In this document: positions 24,701-31,537 of the stretch, piece by piece
How the letters are laid out: the number at the start of each line of letters is the position of its first letter
How positions within the stretch are numbered: the stretch's first letter is position 1
Source of the DNA: Mytilus californianus
Lineage: Eukaryota; Mollusca; Bivalvia; Mytilida; Mytilidae
Reading direction: 5' to 3'
DNA length: 64,000 nt
NCBI RefSeq assembly: GCF_021869535.1
Contig: NW_026262712.1
Span: forward strand, 69,472,100 to 69,536,099
Notes under the pieces: model-generated
Told to the model about the DNA's origin: nothing
The model's database searches: none
What the model saw: the letters and a program-made list of their open reading frames with translations, nothing else
Position numbers and translations under genes: made by a program

Positions 24701-25495
24701 AATAAATTGAGGTAAGGGCTGTGTTTGGATATACGCCTAAGGCAGCCTCTGGTTAACCATGGGTACCGTTTGGTACCTATGGTTTGATATTTTATATAAC
24801 AAAATATCAAACCATGGGTACCCACGGGTACCTATTGGCAACCAGAGGCTGCCTTAGGCGTAGATCCAAACACAGCCAAGGTTTAATATTGACATGTAAC
24901 AATGGCTGTGTTTGGATATACGCCTATGGTTACCCATAGGTACCTTCGGGTACCCATGGTTTGATATTTTATATATCAAAATATCAAACCATGGGTACCC
25001 AAAGGTATCTATTGTTAACCATAGGCTGCCTTAGGCGTATATCCGAACACAGCCATTATAACAAAAACCCGGTGTGCTGTACGTCAGACGTGCGTGTCGT
25101 GTCGTCTTTAAAAGACGCATAAGATTATAGTCTATCTGTTAAAGGAACTATAGAAGTTCTGTTGTTTTTTTTTTCAATATGTTAATGATAAATTCACATA
25201 GGCTGTGTTTGGATATACGCCAGAGGTGGCCTATGGTTATCCATAGGTACCTTTGGTTTGATATTCTATATATCAAAATATCAAACCATTGGTACCTAAA
25301 GATACCCATGGGTAACCATAGGCTGCCTTAGGCGTATATCCAAACACAGCCTTAGTCTAATGGATTTAGGGTGAAACAGTTACTAAAAAAAACAATTATT
25401 TTTTTTTAGGTCATGGTATTGAAGAAATGCTACAGCGGCAGCGAGAATTCGCTCGAGTCATATTAGAGGAGGAAAAGGACGAGGAACTCATTTAA
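620..25495 (+). CDS. TRPM-family cation channel, 3' sixteen exons (5' part outside window)
   Basis: Spliced gene for a transient receptor potential melastatin-type, probably plasma-membrane, cation channel. Exons by GT/AG sites and phase: 620-767, 1979-2090, 3218-3314, 4575-4732, 6057-6170, 7567-7669, 9965-10144, 13210-13309, 14095-14392, 15241-15309, 16053-16184, 18989-19240, 20581-20776, 22720-22873, 23774-23967, 25410-25495. All junction phases agree and the sum is exactly 797 codons including the stop. In order the product shows the end of the TRPM SLOG/LSDAT domain (VVVVKGTGGTADLIA), the helical TRPM homology repeats, S1-S6, the pore IPYWQVYGELNLDVLE, a Cys pair in the outer pore, and a TRP helix (QKWRYHRHSVVIGYEH). 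It stops about 100 residues after S6, so there is no Nudix or alpha-kinase domain and little room for a coiled coil. Family assignment is firm. Gating and ion selectivity cannot be read here. The exon 9 donor (GTTTTA) is the weakest site. Confidence 0.9.
768..1978. other. TRPM intron, no recognised content
   Basis: AT-rich with a T-run near 788-809. No exon, RNA gene or clear repeat was seen. Confidence 0.5.
1979..2090 (+). CDS. TRPM exon b: LPVIFAKRFND region
   Basis: Acceptor TTTTCAG; donor GTATTG after codon ATG. One base completes the previous codon, then MTKVKKKLPVIFAKRFNDDM and a helix ending ERSWM follow. It ends in phase 0 and joins directly to the ISIFNV exon, as expected in TRPM proteins. 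Confidence 0.8.
2091..3217. other. TRPM intron, no recognised content
   Basis: AT-rich. The segment around 2480-2650 resembles dispersed mussel repeats, but no boundaries can be set. Confidence 0.4.
3218..3314 (+). CDS. TRPM exon c: ISIFNVKK
   Basis: Acceptor TTTGTTGCAG and donor GTGCTA. It encodes ISIFNVKKNKHKELWEKLTD and then GIMRAWSFEEKK. ISIF(N/D) is a conserved TRPM string. It ends in phase 1. Confidence 0.8.
3762..3885. repeat. Two 51-bp direct repeats with a 22-bp spacer
   Basis: Units 3762-3812 and 3835-3885 both run from CTATTACCCTT to AAATACG. They share GGAGACGCTTGATCAAGTGT and differ at only a couple of positions. Confidence 0.9.
3991..4099. repeat. 109-bp near-perfect palindrome (fold-back MITE-like)
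   Basis: The left arm starts GAGAGGGTGATAGAGCAGAT and the right arm is its reverse complement, ending ATCTGCTCTATCACCCTCTC-like. The loop is around CTTGGCTTCGCC. Confidence 0.9.
4575..4732 (+). CDS. TRPM exon d
   Basis: Acceptor TTTTACAG, donor GTAGAG. Two bases complete an Asp codon, then ESYLTTDLMNLSQIDFISKY follows and the exon ends DLQHVQ in phase 0. It joins to HTFVNAFLGKR, giving the TRPM-type 'LQHV..ALI' helix. Confidence 0.8.
4733..6056. other. TRPM intron with a palindromic MITE
   Basis: It holds the 239-bp palindrome at 5319-5557. A 145-codon minus-strand ORF at 4780-5217 has no recognisable family and is not called. Confidence 0.5.
5319..5557. repeat. 239-bp palindromic MITE
   Basis: The ends GATAATCTACTGCG and CAGTAAATTATC are inverted copies. 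Inward, TTCACTTTAGGA pairs with TCCTAAAGTGAA and GGTAAAATTTGAC pairs with GTCAAATTTTACC. The right arm carries a short extra segment, CTCCCCCAGAC. Confidence 0.8.
6057..6170 (+). CDS. TRPM exon e: helical repeat
   Basis: Acceptor GGTTTTTCAG, donor GTAATT, phase 0 to 0. It encodes HTFVNAFLGKRTDIIQQIL and then SKEQFTTLCQE, matching the ankyrin-like TRPM homology helices (ALI..+.+FV+LLLENG type). Confidence 0.85.
6171..7566. other. TRPM intron, no recognised content
   Basis: AT-rich. Short ORFs at 6666-6869 and 7185-7379 on the minus strand show no family features. Confidence 0.4.
7567..7669 (+). CDS. TRPM exon f
   Basis: Acceptor ACTTTAG, donor GTGAGTG. It encodes NVHPEAVSYLTNGKGKGF and then TQDAIRSISNKLLQ, ending in phase 1. 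The content is weakly conserved in TRPMs, but splice sites and phase fit. Confidence 0.7.
7670..9964. other. TRPM intron with a decayed dispersed repeat
   Basis: The stretch 7915-8060 resembles 13600-13720 (AACAGTTTACGAAAAACAA, then a TCCTGACTTGGG-like string). Nothing else is recognised. Confidence 0.4.
7915..8060. repeat. Dispersed repeat copy, related to 13600-13720
   Basis: It shares the strings ACA.TTTACGAAAAACAA, AACGACAAC and CTCCTGACTT.GG with the copy near 13.6 kb. I recall this family as abundant in mussels. The element class is unknown. Confidence 0.6.
9965..10144 (+). CDS. TRPM exon g: 'ELAAELW' helix
   Basis: Acceptor TTTTCTAG, donor GTAAGA. It encodes GLCFSKLGLVTCCRNSKKSD and then IPVIESLRVAIMGNNVELAA with ELW. 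This is the counterpart of the TRPM string 'P.+DLL.WAVL.NR.ELA..FW'. Phase 1 to 1. Confidence 0.85.
10261..10400 (+). repeat. Dispersed repeat, copy 1 (CCTGTACCAAGTCAGGAA)
   Basis: CCTGTACCAAGTCAGGAA is followed by a T-rich tail ending ACTTTCCTTTTTGAGTTTTC. A second copy is at 12318-12455, and the head motif recurs at 18345. Confidence 0.75.
11545..11715. repeat. Clustered ~50-bp repeats with one inverted end
   Basis: AATAATCAGAACAAAAT-like strings followed by GGTC.TTCCAC.GAAAA and AGACCTAA recur about three times. The last part, TTTTCCGTGGAAGGACCTA, is inverted relative to the others. Confidence 0.7.
12318..12455 (+). repeat. Dispersed repeat, copy 2 (CCTGTACAAAGTCAGGAA)
   Basis: Parallels 10261-10400 along its length, including GACAGTTGTT/TACAGTTGTT, TTTGAGCTTTT and GAACTTTCCGTTTTGAATTT. 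Confidence 0.75.
13210..13309 (+). CDS. TRPM exon h
   Basis: Acceptor TTTTTTAG, donor GTAAGA. It encodes TALVSNVYLTAMANKAEQLF and then EETLQADMLSHS, the 'AL.A...L..+A..A' helix of TRPMs. Phase 1 to 2. Confidence 0.8.
13310..14094. other. TRPM intron with a dispersed repeat
   Basis: The repeat copy at about 13420-13720 occupies the middle. Nothing else is seen. Confidence 0.5.
13420..13720. repeat. Dispersed repeat copy (TGATTGCCAATAAAAC... family)
   Basis: ATATGGTCTGATTGCCAATA leads into GTAGGCCACCGTACGGCCTT and TTTACGAAAAACAA. It overlaps in content with 7915-8060 and fits a very common mussel repeat as I recall it. Confidence 0.65.
14095..14392 (+). CDS. TRPM exon i: pre-S1 'FISHPSAQ' region
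   Basis: Acceptor CGTTTTTAG. One base completes an Arg codon, then KFTSRAVKLLDKMFIYKE, ATKALDYVSEVWDH and EEFISHPSAQK follow, the TRPM 'A..LL...FVSHP.CQ' pre-S1 region. The 3' end at 14392 (AAG|GTTTTA) is chosen because it gives phase 0, needed for the next exon. The donor is weak, so the end is less certain than the start. Confidence 0.7.
14393..15240. other. TRPM intron, no recognised content
   Basis: AT-rich. Short ORFs on both strands show no family features. Confidence 0.4.
15241..15309 (+). CDS. TRPM micro-exon j: start of S1
   Basis: 69 bases, phase 0 to 0, between TTTAAG and GTAAGT. It encodes DHLHLDSAWTLLKAPVTKLF and IHV. KAPVTKLF matches the TRPM pre-S1 '.APIVKF' string and runs into VFFVTALVMFSYFL of the next exon. 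No ATG or ORF prediction reveals it; it rests on splice sites and homology. Confidence 0.8.
15310..16052. other. TRPM intron, no recognised content
   Basis: AT-rich. No exon or repeat could be delimited. Confidence 0.4.
16053..16184 (+). CDS. TRPM exon k: S1 end and S2
   Basis: Acceptor ATTATTCAG, donor GTGAGT, phase 0 to 0. It encodes VFFVTALVMFSYFLTRDL (S1) and ILEGMIFFYIVGDFLEELW (S2), with the TRPM-typical acidic end of S2. Confidence 0.85.
17596..17677. repeat. 25-bp tandem repeat, three units plus a partial
   Basis: Units 17596-17620, 17621-17645 and 17646-17670 are identical and start TGTAATTTTCATTG. A partial unit follows. Confidence 0.95.
17744..17803. promoter_or_regulatory. Duplicated CRE-like motif TGACGTCA
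   Basis: TGACGTCA occurs at 17754-17761 and 17790-17797, each inside TTCAA.TGTGACGTCACTTTG, so the pair is a local duplication. The motif is the CREB/ATF consensus. Any regulatory use is unproven. Confidence 0.4.
18000..18560 (+). repeat. Dispersed mussel-type repeat with GAGCGTCAC/GACGAGACGC core
   Basis: The core GAGCGTCACTGGATGGTCTT, followed by GGACGAGACGC, recurs inverted near 19391-19430 and directly near 22299-22334. The 3' half contains CCTGTACCAAGTCAGGAA (18345) and CAGCGGTATACTACTGTTGC. I recall both as very abundant in Mytilus. The ORF at 18188-18571 lies wholly in this repeat. Confidence 0.7.
18989..19240 (+). CDS. TRPM exon l: S3 and S4
   Basis: Acceptor TTGTTACAG, donor GTGAGT, phase 0 to 0. 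It encodes IRPEDCSWSFQRVLLHLFDI, WNILDFACFILYIVG (S3) and VALFLMFLRLLNLLLLIKRF (S4), then a helix leading to S5. WN..D is a strong TRPM marker. Confidence 0.9.
19241..20580. other. TRPM intron with an inverted dispersed repeat
   Basis: The stretch 19360-19480 is an inverted copy of the 18.0-18.2 kb repeat (ACACGCATTTCATTC, then GACTCATCAGTGGCGCTC). The remainder is unrecognised. Confidence 0.5.
20581..20776 (+). CDS. TRPM exon m: S5 and pore
   Basis: Acceptor GTATTCCAG, donor GTTTGT. It encodes LVDLVEYLVILIILMFAAGI (S5) and the pore helix and filter IPYWQVYGELNLDVLE. PYW..YGE is the pore string of the TRPM1/3/6/7 group, where the Glu is part of the cation pathway. Phase 0 to 1. Confidence 0.92.
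20777..22719. other. TRPM intron with a short dispersed repeat
   Basis: 22299-22334 is a third copy of the GCGTCAC...GACGAAACGCG core. The minus-strand ORF 22388-22663 is low-complexity and not called. Confidence 0.45.
22720..22873 (+). CDS. TRPM exon n: outer pore and S6
   Basis: Acceptor CTTCAG, donor GTGAGA. It encodes DDTGCTTNSTLWENDPSVNR, CPTSDWLPPVIAATYMMLTN and WLLLNIVIAMFR (S6). The Cys pair fits the conserved TRPM outer-pore disulfide. Phase 1 to 2. Confidence 0.9.
22874..23773. other. TRPM intron, no recognised content
   Basis: AT-rich with T-runs near 23467-23489. Confidence 0.4.
23774..23967 (+). CDS. TRPM exon o: TRP helix
   Basis: Acceptor ATTTTAG, donor GTAGTA. It encodes ARFDLIKTKSSQKWRYHRHS and VVIGYEHKIPSPLNIPFRVL, then a hydrophobic helix VLIVLFYVMCYLPFYLC. 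The W.+.R+..++.+...P.P+ pattern is the TRPM TRP domain. Phase 2 to 1. Confidence 0.9.
24717..24877. repeat. 161-bp palindromic MITE, copy 1
   Basis: Ends GGCTGTGTTTGGATATACGC and its reverse complement (one mismatch). The centre is TTTGATATTTTATATAACAA. The whole element folds into one hairpin. Confidence 0.95.
24904..25054. repeat. 151-bp palindromic MITE, copy 2
   Basis: Same ends and centre as copy 1, 26 bp downstream of it. It is flanked by AAT on the left and ATT on the right, so a 2-bp AT target duplication is possible. Confidence 0.95.
25201..25351. repeat. 151-bp palindromic MITE, copy 3
   Basis: Third member with the same GGCTGTGTTTGGATATACGC ends, 146 bp after copy 2 and 58 bp before the last TRPM exon. 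Confidence 0.95.
25410..25495 (+). CDS. TRPM last exon p with stop
   Basis: Acceptor TTTTTTTTAG. It encodes GHGIEEMLQRQREFARVILE, EEKDEELI and TAA at 25493-25495. It is charged and probably helical. The protein ends here, which is short for a TRPM C-terminus. Confidence 0.85.
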
Positions 25496-27636
25496 TAACA
25501 TGTAAAATAAGAATTTTTGAAAATTGTTTGTACGTCTTAGTTGATCATTCGTTGAATTTAGCATTATTAGCATGTTTTACATTATACCACGCTTTTTACG
25601 TTATGAGAAGTAATCATATACCATTATTGCACCTACATTTGATTAATAATTTTCAGTGGACATCCTCTAAACTCCATTATGTAAGTTACATTGATAATGT
25701 AAACTCTGGGCGAACGAAACTTAAGACTCTTAGAGTGAACAGATTTTTGTTGGAAGTGGGGGGGGGGGGGGCGACTTTTTTCAGATCATACAACAACGTA
25801 TACTTTTATGTTTAAGAGAATTTGTATGGTTAAGTATTTAATGAAAGCAGAAACTATGTAGTTTCTTGCTGATATTGGTATTTACAGTAAATGTACAATA
25901 TCTAAAGATTTAAAAACTTAATTCTTCTTAGCATATAAGCAATACAATTCAACGTATCAGAATTTCCGAATATTCTATTACTAGGATAATTTCGCTTTTA
26001 CAAAAATGCATACTACATACATTCGCAAAGAAACGAGAAAAGTAAAGGTATGTAAATAGAAACTTTTACATTCCAGAAAAAAAATATATACAATCTAAGT
26101 TTCAGTTTTAATCAAGCATTTACCTAAAAAAATAACAAATTGAATGTGTTCCCACTAGTCATTTGAAGATTACGGTTGTCGTCGTTTTTTTTTTATTATT
26201 TATTATTGTCTAAAACCATGTGTAACTGTTTCCATATTTTTCCATATCCATGAATGACCCTTCGTTAGGGAGGGTTTACCATGTTTTGATATACATTTAT
26301 ATATTAACTGATTCATTGTAAAGGCAGATCGTTTTTAATATCAAGCGATATCCAATTCTCACTCGTTATGAAACCTTTATTATAGCATTGTTGTTTTATA
26401 CTTTTACCTTTTTATAGATTACTATGACATATTTATCCATATTGGCATGCATAGTTTAACCTGTTTTATGTAAATCTGTTATGTTGCATAATGATTTTTA
26501 TCAATTTTGTTTTTATGTCATACATGTACACAAATGTATACTTATTTTATTAAAAGAACATTGTTTACTTATGACAAGTGTGTTGTGGACCGCGAAAATC
26601 TTGTTATTTATTTTTAGAATACCCTGATTAATTGATCTGTTCGTGTCTGTTCAATAATTATTTACAATTGTGACTCTTTTCATCGATAAGAAAACTTATG
26701 AATAAAAAATGTATTTAGCCAACGGGTTGTTGTAGATGGAGAAAGGAAGGAAAAACTATCCCAATAGCATGAGTTCGAATCCCGACGAGGGAAGGACAGA
26801 AATTTGCTTCCGCAAATTTGCAGATTTAACATTGTTGTGCTGATATTTAGAGTAATTATGAATATAATATGTCTTTTCAGCCGTGTATCACCTTCACTGG
26901 TGATCAAATCGATGGATCTGTCGTAGAGTTGTCACTTGTTTAGACGTACTTATCAAAATAATTATTTCTGTAACTGCATCTTACGATCCTCTAAGATACA
27001 TAATTTAGCTAATCTGCAATCAATACCATCTTCATGTCTAATATATCATATACTGTATTACAACTCTAGATTCTACTGACGAGGAAAGGTAACACTTGAC
27101 TAGGCCACTGAAAGCTGAATTTTTTATTCAGTCTAGGTAGCCAAGTGGTCGTTTTCAACTTAAATCAGTCTGAATGATAAAAATCAGTCAAAAAATGCAT
27201 CTTTTCTAGATATGTCACAGTTTGATGTCGCGAAAATTACATTTTACGTTTAACTTAACAACGTCATTACTTTCCCGGTTTCTGTATCGTATGTCCTTAA
27301 ACAAGTCACCTGTGTAAATGTATTTGATCACTAAGGATTTAAGAGAGAAAAAAAAAAACATTACATTGGCAAAGAACAATGTAACTTGCGATATATTTTA
27401 CTATAAGATAAAATTTCATCTTAATTATATATATATACGATAAAAAACGACATACAGTCTACAAATCAATATACATAAAAAAAACTTTAAGACTGAACAA
27501 CACGAATCCCAACAAAAACCAGGGAAGAAATTTTATTACGTTTTTCCTGTATTGAAAAAAATAAAACAATATGTATTGTCTCTTTCGAAAACAATGATCA
27601 CGTGTCTGAATAGCTCAAATTTAGCAATATACTAGT
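25496..27636. other. Region after TRPM: 3' UTR (length unknown), one SINE-like repeat
   Basis: No AATAAA close to the stop was noticed. A G-run occurs near 25759-25771 and a tRNA-like SINE at 26700-26860. No further gene is recognised. Confidence 0.4.
26700..26860 (+). repeat. tRNA-derived SINE-like repeat
   Basis: A B-box-like GAGTTCGAATCCCGACGAGG follows an A-box-like TAGCCAACGGGTTGTTGTAG at tRNA-like spacing. The tail continues with AATTTGCTTCCGCAAATTTG. It reads as a decayed tRNA-SINE rather than a working tRNA. Confidence 0.65.
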
Positions 27637-29757
27637 AAGAGGAAAAAGAAGAAACTATATTGTGCATTCGTGGACTTTGCGAAAGCTTTTGATACTGTTT
27701 GGCGGTCTGGTCTCTGGTCAAAACTTATAAAACACTCGATTAACGGAAAGATGTATAACGTTATTGTCAACATGTACAATAATATCAAATCACGTATTCA
27801 CTTTGGATCAGATTTTTCTGAATTTTTCCCTTGTCAGTCCATTGGTGTTAGGCAGGGAGAGAATCTCTCTCCTTTGCTTTTTTCCATTTATCTAAACGAT
27901 CTGGAATTGTTTTTACAGAATAATAATATAGAAGGTTTGTGCACTATCTCTGATGAGTTAGAAATAGAGTTAAATGTTTATTTAAAATTGTTTGTCATTT
28001 TATATGCTGACGATACTGTCTTAATGGCAGAATCTCAGATAGATTTACAAAGACAACTGGACTCCTTATATGAATATTGTGAGTTATGGAAACTTAAAGT
28101 AAATGTGCAAAAAAGTAAGATTGTAATTTTTTCACAAGGTAGACTACCGCAGAATATTGTTTTTAAGTATGATAATATAATACTAGATATTGTGAGTGAA
28201 TTTACTTATCTTGGTGTATTACTGTCCAGGTCAGGAAATTTTTCAAGAGCTAAAAAAAAGCAATGTGAAAAAGCAACACATGCTATGTACGATATTATTC
28301 GAAAAGGTAGAGTACATAATCTGTCAATTGAATGCCAACTTGATCTATTTGATAAAATTGTGAAACCAATACTTCTGTATGGGTGTGAAGTTTGGGGTTT
28401 TGGAAATAATTCAATAATCGAGAGGGTTCATATTAAAGGAGTAGGTCCGGTAAGGGCCGATTTTGGCCCAAAACTTCAGGTTCATCTGATGAAAGATTTT
28501 GGACACTTTTTAAACACTTAAGTGTCTACTTTAGTAGTTTCAATTAGTTTAGGTGAAAGTTTAGAACTGTTTTAGTCATTAAAGACGCTCAAATTCAAGC
28601 TTAAATATTGAAATCTATCAAATATGCCGTAATATGTCACTTTTCAGATGGTTTTTGTAAAAAATGAAAGTGGCCGCATCCGTGTTCATCCTCAACCTTT
28701 ATATATGTTATGTATTATCATCAAATACAACTTACATTTAAATATTAAGAATGAACACAAATGCGGCCACTTCCATTTAAGATGGAAACCGTCTTAAAAT
28801 TAACCCAAATGCTAAAATTGTGAAGATTTCAGTAATTTAGCATGCCTTAATGATGCTAGTACCCGATACATGTGCATTGTATTGTCAAAAACAGCCCATA
28901 TTTATGTAACAGAAGTATTCTACTTTCCAATAAATAGCTAAACGTTTACATTGTAACAATTTTGTAAAACTGCTTTATTTTGGGGCCAAAAAGGGGTCTT
29001 ACTGGACCTACTCCTTTTGTAAAATATTACTTGGAGTAAAAAAGTCTACTCCTGATTTTATGATTTATGGTGAATTGGGAAGATATCCATTAGATATTTC
29101 AATCAAGTTACGAATGATAAATTATTGGTTCAAGTTGGTAACTGGAAAACATGACAAATTGCCTTATATTTTGTATAACTTAGCAACTGTCAAATATGGT
29201 ACAAATATTTTATGGTTAAAACAAGTCAAATCAATTTTAGACACGTGTGGCTTGTCATATGTATGGAACAATATCTATTTTGTAAATAAAACATGGCTAC
29301 ATGTAACCATCAAACAGAATTTAATAGATCAATTCAAACAAAAATGGCAAGCAAGACTACAGGAATCACCAAAAGCATTAAATTATCGTTTATTTAAAGA
29401 TACTTTGGAGTTTGAGAAATATTTATATATTTTGGATGACAGGCAGATATCCTTATTTCTTAAATTTCGAACTTTGAACATGAAATTTCCAATAGAAACT
29501 GGAAGATGGCAAAACATAGAAAGAGAAAACAGAAAATGTGTATTGTGTAATTCAGATGCCATTGGTGATGAATACCATTACATTTTTAATTGTTCAGCTT
29601 TTGATAACTGTAGAAAACAATGTATTGCATTTTACTATAGAAATAGACCAAACACATTGAAGTTTTATGACTTAATGAATTCTAAAAAATGTACAGAACT
29701 GAACGAACTATGTCAACTTATTAAGGAGATCAATAACAAATTGAACTTTTCTGGGTG
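27637..29757 (+). pseudogene. 5'-truncated LINE reverse transcriptase, interrupted
   Basis: Remnant of a non-LTR retrotransposon ORF2. Homology begins abruptly at LYCAFVDFAKAFDTVWR, inside the reverse transcriptase, so the endonuclease and RT N-terminus are missing, as after incomplete reverse transcription. Downstream are GVRQGENLSPLLFSIYLNDL and the catalytic LYADDTVL motif, then ILLYGCEVWG. The frame breaks at HIK (28437), where a 577-bp inverted-repeat element sits. It resumes after 29014 with FCKILLGVKKSTPDFMIYGE and runs to a stop at 29755-29757. The C-terminus has a CVLC...YHYIFNC Cys/His motif typical of CR1/L2/Jockey-group ORF2. The 3' UTR ends near 29876 in a short GATATATA-type tail. 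Dead copy; clade not certain. Confidence 0.85.
28438..29014. mobile_element. 577-bp inverted-repeat element inside LINE ORF2
   Basis: Ends GGAGTAGGTCC and GGACCTACTCC. The inverted similarity continues for about 32 bp (GGTAAG/AGTAAG, then TTTTGGCCC). A second inverted pair lies inside: AAAGTGGCCGCATCC near 28668 against GCGGCCACTT near 28762. Removing exactly this stretch joins HIK to FCKILLG in frame with no base duplicated, so there is no visible target duplication. No coding capacity; non-autonomous. Confidence 0.85.
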
Positions 29758-30818
29758 AAGAATTGTGAATGCCTCTATCTACTTTCGTACATTATTTATT
29801 TATGTAATTGTATTGAAATGTGTATAATTATCTCTATACCTTTGTAATTTGGTTTGTGAGAATAAAGATATATATAGTACATTATTATTGTCTCGTGTCT
29901 AAAGTGGAAAAATTGCTATCAAATATACGTTTTTCTCATTAAGCGTTATAAATTCTAAAAATAGTGTCCATATTTTTCAAATAAAACCAAAGACATATGA
30001 ATGAAGTATCTGAAAAACATTTTGATAATTGCATAATGTTTAAGTTAATTAACTTAAGGATGTACACCTCTGAGGAGCGGAATTATTCTAGAATTAAACT
30101 TTTGTTCTTAACCTAGTTTTTGGGTTTATATAACTGTAAGAAAGTAAATTGTGAAGAAAAATCATATGGTGGTGCATTTCATTTTTTGTTACCCATGATT
30201 TTCCGATTTTTTATAATTTTTTTTACCAGTTTTGTGGCTTTTATCATGAATCACCATTAAACTTTTTGTCATACTTTCACCAAAGATGAAGTGAACCAAT
30301 CCGAAAAAAATAACTTAAAAACTAATGGTTGGTTAATGTTAAAATGTTTTATAACATTTTGTTGCTTTTTGTGTCAAATTGACCATGCTGTCAATTTTTT
30401 AAATTTATGAAACTTCTTTGTTATGAATGATTGAAAAAATACCTATTTAAGAATTTTGAAAGAAAAATTGATTTTGAGATGTACATATTTTTTGGTAAAA
30501 TCATTTCTTTGTACCTCACACCCATTTTCTCAACAGTTTGGCTGATGGACACCATGGATACTGACCGAATTAGTTATACAATTTTTAAATTTAATTACTC
30601 AAAAACTGGTCATTGTAAATACACATTTTTTTCACAGAATGAGTGTTTGATTATAACATTTAAAAAAATCATTGATATTTTCCCCTGGTATCACATGTTA
30701 TCACATGTTTTGAAAACAATTCCAGAACAAGATTTCACCGAGACTGAAACATCAGAGGAAAACATCCTTTAGCGAGACATTTTGTATGGTCAACTGTCTA
30801 TTTGTCGAAGACTATATG
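29758..30818. other. LINE 3' UTR, then unrecognised AT-rich sequence
   Basis: LINE similarity ends near 29876. The 113-codon ORF at 30431-30772 is low-complexity and not called. Confidence 0.4.
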
Positions 30819-31537
30819 TCTGAATCACGATGTTTATTTTTGTTATTTCTGTCGTTGGGCTACTGTTCCATTGACGTATAACCCACATCTGATTCTCCTT
30901 CTATTACACACTTCACTATCCGTGTACACTGCTGGTTGAAAAAAATAATATACAAAACTGATAGCACTCATAAGACATATTGTTAAGAAGCATGTCTATT
31001 GTTTAAGATAAAACTTCTCCATCTAGATGTCTGTCGGTTATTTCTGTAGTTGGCTTGCTGTCTCATTGGCGTAGACCTCACATCTCCTTTTATTCACACA
31101 GCACTTAATTTTTTCGTGTGCACTGATGACTGAAACTATTTTTTCATCATATAAAACTGTTAGCAATGCCTATTTGACTTTGTTTCAAAAATACCGGACT
31201 AATTTGTTGTTTTCTGTTTAACGTTCAGTGGCAAATATTTCACGCAAATTAACGCCAATACAAATTACAAAATCTATTATAAAAGATTAAACGTCTCCCT
31301 CTAGATGTCTGTCGGTTATTTCTGTGGTTGGCTTGCTGTCCGCTCATTGACGCAGACCTCACATCTCCTTTTGTTCACACAGCACTTAATTTTCCGTGTG
31401 CACTGATGACTGAAACTATTTTTTCATCATATAAAACTGTTAGCAATGCCTATTTGACTTTGTTTCAAAAATACCGGACTAATTTGTTGTTTTCTGTTTA
31501 ACGTTCAGTGGCAAATATCTCACGCAAATTAACGCCA
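30819..31537 (-). repeat. Compound repeat block with a duplicated ~250-bp unit
   Basis: Unit 31006-31256 is repeated at 31284-31537 (CTAGATGTCTGTCGGTTATT, then TAACGTTCAGTGGCAAATAT). The module 30819-31005 in front recurs at 33429-33614. The ends at 31218-31245 and 31498-31525 are the reverse complement of the 3' motif of the SINE-like element at 42498-42924, so the minus strand is the likely sense strand. Confidence 0.8.

Larger units (their letters stand above)
23968..25409. other. Last TRPM intron with three palindromes
   Basis: The palindromes at 24717-24877, 24904-25054 and 25201-25351 are listed separately. The first 700 bases show nothing. Confidence 0.6.

Noticed and set aside
28438-29014. 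Helitron as an explanation of the duplication-free insertion
   Set aside because: Insertion between A and T without duplication would fit, but the ends are clear inverted repeats and lack the 5' TC and 3' CTRR Helitron termini.
30431-30772. 113-codon plus-strand ORF
   Set aside because: It is very AT-rich and Phe/Ile/Lys-biased, with no motif. It is probably chance.
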